Source: AAA164-E04 sp964342825
Lineage (GTDB): Bacteria; Verrucomicrobiota; Verrucomicrobiia; Limisphaerales; AAA164-E04
Direction of reading: 5' to 3'
Assembly (NCBI GenBank): GCA_964342825.1
Contig: CAYFHO010000123.1
Location: forward strand, 1 to 8,672
Length of the DNA stretch: 8,672 nt
How positions within the stretch are numbered: position 1 is the stretch's first letter; each line of letters opens with the position of its first letter. Shown here piece after piece: positions 7,501 through 8,672 of this stretch. Position numbers and translations under genes: made by a program. Below the pieces are notes generated by a model that ran no database searches, was not told where the DNA came from, and saw only the letters and a list, made by a program, of their open reading frames with translations.

Positions 7501-7760
7501 CGGGTGCATCACATGCATGGCTGCGAATCAAACTCTATCAGAATTCATTGCTGGTGGAGATTGAAGATAACGGCAAAGGTATGTCACCGGACCGAGATCG
7601 CTCTATCTTATCACAAGGAAATGGATTAAAATCGATGCGCTCAAGGATGGCACGCATTGGCGGAAAATGCGATGTGACTTCTAAGTGCGACCAAGGAACC
7701 AAAATTTGTTATACTCTGGATGGGCTGCGGGAAATCTCGTCCCCCAAATGGGGGACTTGA
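4509..7760 (+). CDS. Two-component sensor histidine kinase with beta-propeller, Y_Y_Y and HisKA_3 domains (main part of frameshifted gene)
   Basis: This is a membrane sensor kinase expected to sense a periplasmic signal and phosphorylate the regulator encoded next to it. The open frame begins at TTG 4509, but that is probably not a true start, since residues 1-80 are the second half of the discoidin-like domain begun upstream (H-L-N-D-G-R-Y-G-N, W-I-Q-L-E-F, I-D-R-I-F-W-S-R-D-R). Residues ~115-715 carry regulator-propeller repeats, first D-G-L-P-D-G-S-I-R-A-I ... D-G-F-L-W-L-G, then S-D-G-H-L-W-V, D-L-D-G-H-V-W-A-G, A-L-W-V-G-T and D-G-I-L-W-V-A-G. A Y_Y_Y domain spans ~745-826, a single membrane helix ~836-858, HisKA_3 ~873-940 with phosphoacceptor His886 in A-D-M-H-D-R-L-G, and HATPase_c ~975-1065 with Glu989 and Asn993, D-N-G-K-G (1020-1024) and G-N-G-L (1037-1040). 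All kinase motifs are intact. The restored protein would have about 1,190 residues. The ligand is unknown; such propeller sensors often respond to glycans in Bacteroidetes. Confidence 0.9.
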   Translation: MLKKTVAGHQIDHLNDGRYGNDSSWVADSLKAWIQLEFKESMLIDRIFWSRDRQMLETTRTPIKYVIESSIDGKNWALVASSDQRTPFKEPSAGNKQPFDALPPIQSVINHSLESAYQVDRWHVSDGLPDGSIRAIEQTPDGFLWLGGEFGLARFDGSRFEIINPGNHDQPPMGPVSSLLVTSDGHLWVSSFSRQISVMVDGKFSTKEWNEGVIHRMQQGSDGRVWGASESGVISMTLNESKVTVMDGAESSRLLAVDREGLIYYGRYGAVRQWALGGAKVLMESGTGQYFTSAAIHPRSQGGIWLLDQKGQLRVSLPGALTTLGRELPFKIDLSSEYQLLEDQKQNLWFAVNNDAVYRVGMDGSCERFSLSGELEQGGGAQILFEDLDGHVWAGGHDCGLVRFRRSKIEIIRLGDQPSGAVSVVASSNGELFGLDRIGRSYRIHEGKGVPMNLPLSSLLAPVGQGKQFMISPLVWAEESIQLWGFDETKDPLKLADWSLYGQRMTAFDMTPNETVVFGLKNQLGIYQNGTFQYSSSPETSQIGRIKWVSFMQDNQYWVVGENRELYKFDGDTFSEPIRLDRHHPAPVSTLYPSKEEALWVGTLGQGLWWLSGDQVISLNATFGFPAKYIRAITGDGDGILWVAGNSGFYRIKLGTFDPHQSVDPTTLNWSFVEGAMGDRDALVTLDAQPNVHMARDGRAYFATSMGIAVLDPAVLSETGMTHSVLIESIEVNGDTVDHDHDQDALIQVNAEKNSVVIQIAAPFLYDKRHLQIQHRFTGSDNPWLDLNETRTLQYESLVEGEYKIQFRSKIAGGPWMDQPGSITIRSLAPFWATGHFGLILTGVCLVSLMGSGVYLYFRSLKHKLKAAQEMQTVDRERARIAADMHDRLGGRLTHLGLMARQLDADKENSLGRRIQQSVYESARNLDEIVWAVDPSKDTFESLIAYCMNLIDERAEDSEIRWHMETPDKANGLTVHATIRHELFLAISEAVNNVIKHAGASHAWLRIKLYQNSLLVEIEDNGKGMSPDRDRSILSQGNGLKSMRSRMARIGGKCDVTSKCDQGTKICYTLDGLREISSPKWGT
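4515..4521 (+). other. Frameshift site: run of seven A in the kinase gene
   Basis: The upstream frame reads GCT GAA AAA AAC; the downstream kinase frame requires GCT GAA AAA ACC GTT. Removing one A restores a single open frame from 4196 to 7760 through an unbroken discoidin-like domain. The tract contains A-AAA-AAC, a classic -1 slippery heptamer in phase with the upstream frame, but a -1 shift does not reach the kinase frame; a +1 shift or loss of one A is needed. Homopolymer miscall, mutation and polymerase slippage are all possible. Confidence 0.8.
7739..7756 (+). promoter_or_regulatory. Stem-loop at the end of the kinase gene, before the regulator
   Basis: GTCCCCC (7739-7745) pairs perfectly with GGGGGAC (7750-7756) around an AAAT loop, giving a 7-bp stem with five consecutive G-C pairs. 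It lies in the last kinase codons, two bases before the TGA at 7758-7760. No T-run follows, so it is not a standard intrinsic terminator. It may lower or stabilise expression of the downstream regulator relative to the kinase; that is inference. Confidence 0.55.
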
Positions 7761-7792
7761 TGGTCGATATGTTTTGATTCAAGGATGAGGAA

Positions 7793-8434
7793 ATGAGTAT
7801 ACGTGTGGCCATAGTGGAGGATGATAAATCTGTCCGCCAGAGTCTTTCTCAATTAATTGATGATACACATGACATGCATGTCATTCTGAGATGTGCGGAT
7901 GGAGGGGAAGCCATCCAACGCCTGGCCTCGATGAATCCTGATGTTGTGATCATGGATATCAATTTACCGAAGGCGGACGGCATCGAATGCCTCAAGCATT
8001 TGAAACCTCAATTGCCAGAAACCCAGTTTATTATGCTGACAGTTCATGCTGATGATGAGCGTATATTTGAGTCACTCAGAAACGGTGCTTCCGGGTATCT
8101 ATTAAAGCGATCTTCGCTTGATCAAATATTAAGTGCCGTTCGGGATGCCGCTCAAGGTGGAGCCCCCATGACTTCCTTCATTGCACGTCGAGTCATCCAG
8201 ACATTTGCCGAGACTCCGAATCGTGCAGACCGAAAAGAAACTCTGCCATCATTAAGCCCCAGAGAACGAGAGGTTTTGACCATGCTGTCCAGAGGGGATC
8301 GGTTTAAAGAAATTGCGCACAACCTTGGTGTGAGTATTGAGACAGTTCGGACCTACACCCGTCGTGTCTATGATAAACTCCACGTTCAATCTCGAACAGA
8401 GGCCGTCGTAAAATTCCTGCGTAGTGGGGGATAG
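7793..8434 (+). CDS. NarL/LuxR-family response regulator (REC-HTH)
   Basis: This is a DNA-binding response regulator, the likely partner of the kinase just upstream. Its 213 residues are normal for the NarL/FixJ class. The receiver domain (~3-118) has the acidic cluster Glu9-Asp10-Asp11, phosphoacceptor Asp55 in V-V-I-M-D-I-N-L-P, Thr83 and Lys105 in G-Y-L-L-K. After a linker, a LuxR-type helix-turn-helix spans ~154-206: L-S-P-R-E-R-E-V-L-T-M-L ... K-E-I-A-H-N-L-G-V-S-I-E-T-V-R-T-Y, then K-L-H-V-Q-S-R-T-E-A-V-V. A Tyr stands where many family members have His after T-V-R-T; I believe this is a normal variant. The start is well supported: AAGGA at 7781-7785 lies seven bases before the ATG. The gene begins 32 bases after the kinase stop, in the same direction, with no terminator between, so the two are probably co-transcribed. 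HisKA_3 kinases normally pair with this class of regulator. Target promoters are unknown. Confidence 0.95.
   Translation: MSIRVAIVEDDKSVRQSLSQLIDDTHDMHVILRCADGGEAIQRLASMNPDVVIMDINLPKADGIECLKHLKPQLPETQFIMLTVHADDERIFESLRNGASGYLLKRSSLDQILSAVRDAAQGGAPMTSFIARRVIQTFAETPNRADRKETLPSLSPREREVLTMLSRGDRFKEIAHNLGVSIETVRTYTRRVYDKLHVQSRTEAVVKFLRSGG
7869..7884. repeat. 16-bp perfect palindrome inside the response regulator gene
   Basis: ATGACATGCATGTCAT is identical to its reverse complement and sits about 75 bases into the regulator coding sequence, over codons for H-D-M-H-V-I. It could be an autoregulatory operator or a chance result of the codons; I see no second copy in the window. Confidence 0.4.
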
Positions 8435-8672
8435 GCGCTTTTTAGCTTCGAGTTAATTAACATAATCGATACCAGGAGGCAGTTTTATTTCATTCAACAG
8501 GTTTTCAGTTCAGGGAAAATACTTGCTAGAAAAAATCTTTTTTCATTTTCTAAATTTCCCGTGAACATTTTGACGTCTCAAAGCAACGGCGATGTAAGTG
8601 GATGTCCATAGAGCCGTTTTAGCCCGAATATTTCATCAGAACAAAAAAAAATAGCGAAGTTTCCGGGGTAAT
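8435..8672. other. Non-coding 3' region with inverted repeats
   Basis: No credible gene begins in this stretch after the regulator stop. It holds a 10-bp palindrome GTTAATTAAC (8452-8461), an AGGAGG (8474-8479) with no ATG, GTG or TTG start at a suitable distance, an A+T-rich inverted repeat TAGAAAA/TTTTCTA (8527-8533 and 8546-8552) that might act as a weak terminator, and the nested repeat described at 8585-8618. A run of nine A occurs at 8643-8651. No strong GC-rich intrinsic terminator directly follows the regulator. Confidence 0.5.
8585..8618. repeat. Nested inverted repeat, possible terminator or element end
   Basis: AACGGC (8585-8590) and GCCGTT (8613-8618) form an outer 6-bp stem. The 22-base interior contains TGGATGTCCA, itself a 4-bp stem around TG. 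On the plus strand the outer stem continues into TT before AG, so it is only a poor terminator. Its layered structure is also compatible with a repetitive extragenic element or the decayed end of a mobile element; there is no transposase in the window to support that. Confidence 0.35.

Noticed and set aside
8474..8500. AGGAGG as the ribosome site of a further gene
   Set aside because: No ATG, GTG or TTG follows at a usable distance, and the ATT frame ends after 25 codons.
8527..8552. TAGAAAA/TTTTCTA inverted repeat as a definite terminator
   Set aside because: The stem is almost entirely A-T with a long loop, so it would be weak; kept only as a possibility in the 3' region entry.

Overview
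The window looks like chromosomal DNA of a Verrucomicrobiota-type bacterium. The evidence is indirect. A large secreted protein ends in a C-terminal beta domain of the form Y-x-V-E-A-S-x-N-L-x-x-W ... F-Y-R, which is common on exported proteins of that phylum. A propeller sensor kinase carries a discoidin-like N-terminus, and its NarL-type regulator has a K-L-H-V-x-S-R-T-E-A-V-V signature at its DNA-binding end. Most genes lack a clear Shine-Dalgarno sequence, which also fits. No tree or database search was possible, so the assignment is an inference.

Layout: on the minus strand, reading right to left, lie a secreted protein with five tandem CnaB/carboxypeptidase-regulatory-like beta domains (1393-3726) and then an overlapping apolipoprotein N-acyltransferase (Lnt) gene (12-1442). 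The Lnt reading frame stops just after the catalytic cysteine. A divergent spacer of roughly 350-450 bases follows. On the plus strand, a two-component system occupies 4196-8434. It comprises a membrane sensor kinase (signal peptide, discoidin-like domain, beta-propeller, Y_Y_Y domain, one transmembrane helix, HisKA_3 and HATPase_c) and a NarL/LuxR-type response regulator 32 bases downstream. The last 238 bases are AT-rich and non-coding, with several inverted repeats.

The main anomaly is reading-frame damage at homopolymers. The kinase gene is broken inside its discoidin domain at a run of seven A; one A fewer restores a single protein of about 1.2 kb codons. The Lnt gene seems to need one extra base near its end to continue. 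A third possible slip lies at the kinase start, where the window's best ribosome binding site serves an out-of-frame 15-codon ORF that joins the kinase frame if one T is removed from a run of six. These may be homopolymer sequencing errors in a draft or metagenomic assembly, real mutations, or slippage-dependent expression; read-level data would decide.

Likely working model (inference): the kinase senses a periplasmic ligand, perhaps a glycan or cell-surface material, through its discoidin and propeller parts and phosphorylates the adjacent regulator, which controls unknown promoters. The divergent secreted beta-domain protein is a candidate target only because of its position. I found no clear new biological system. 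The most distinctive points are the broken kinase gene, a strong stem-loop at the kinase/regulator junction, and the short ORF before the kinase.
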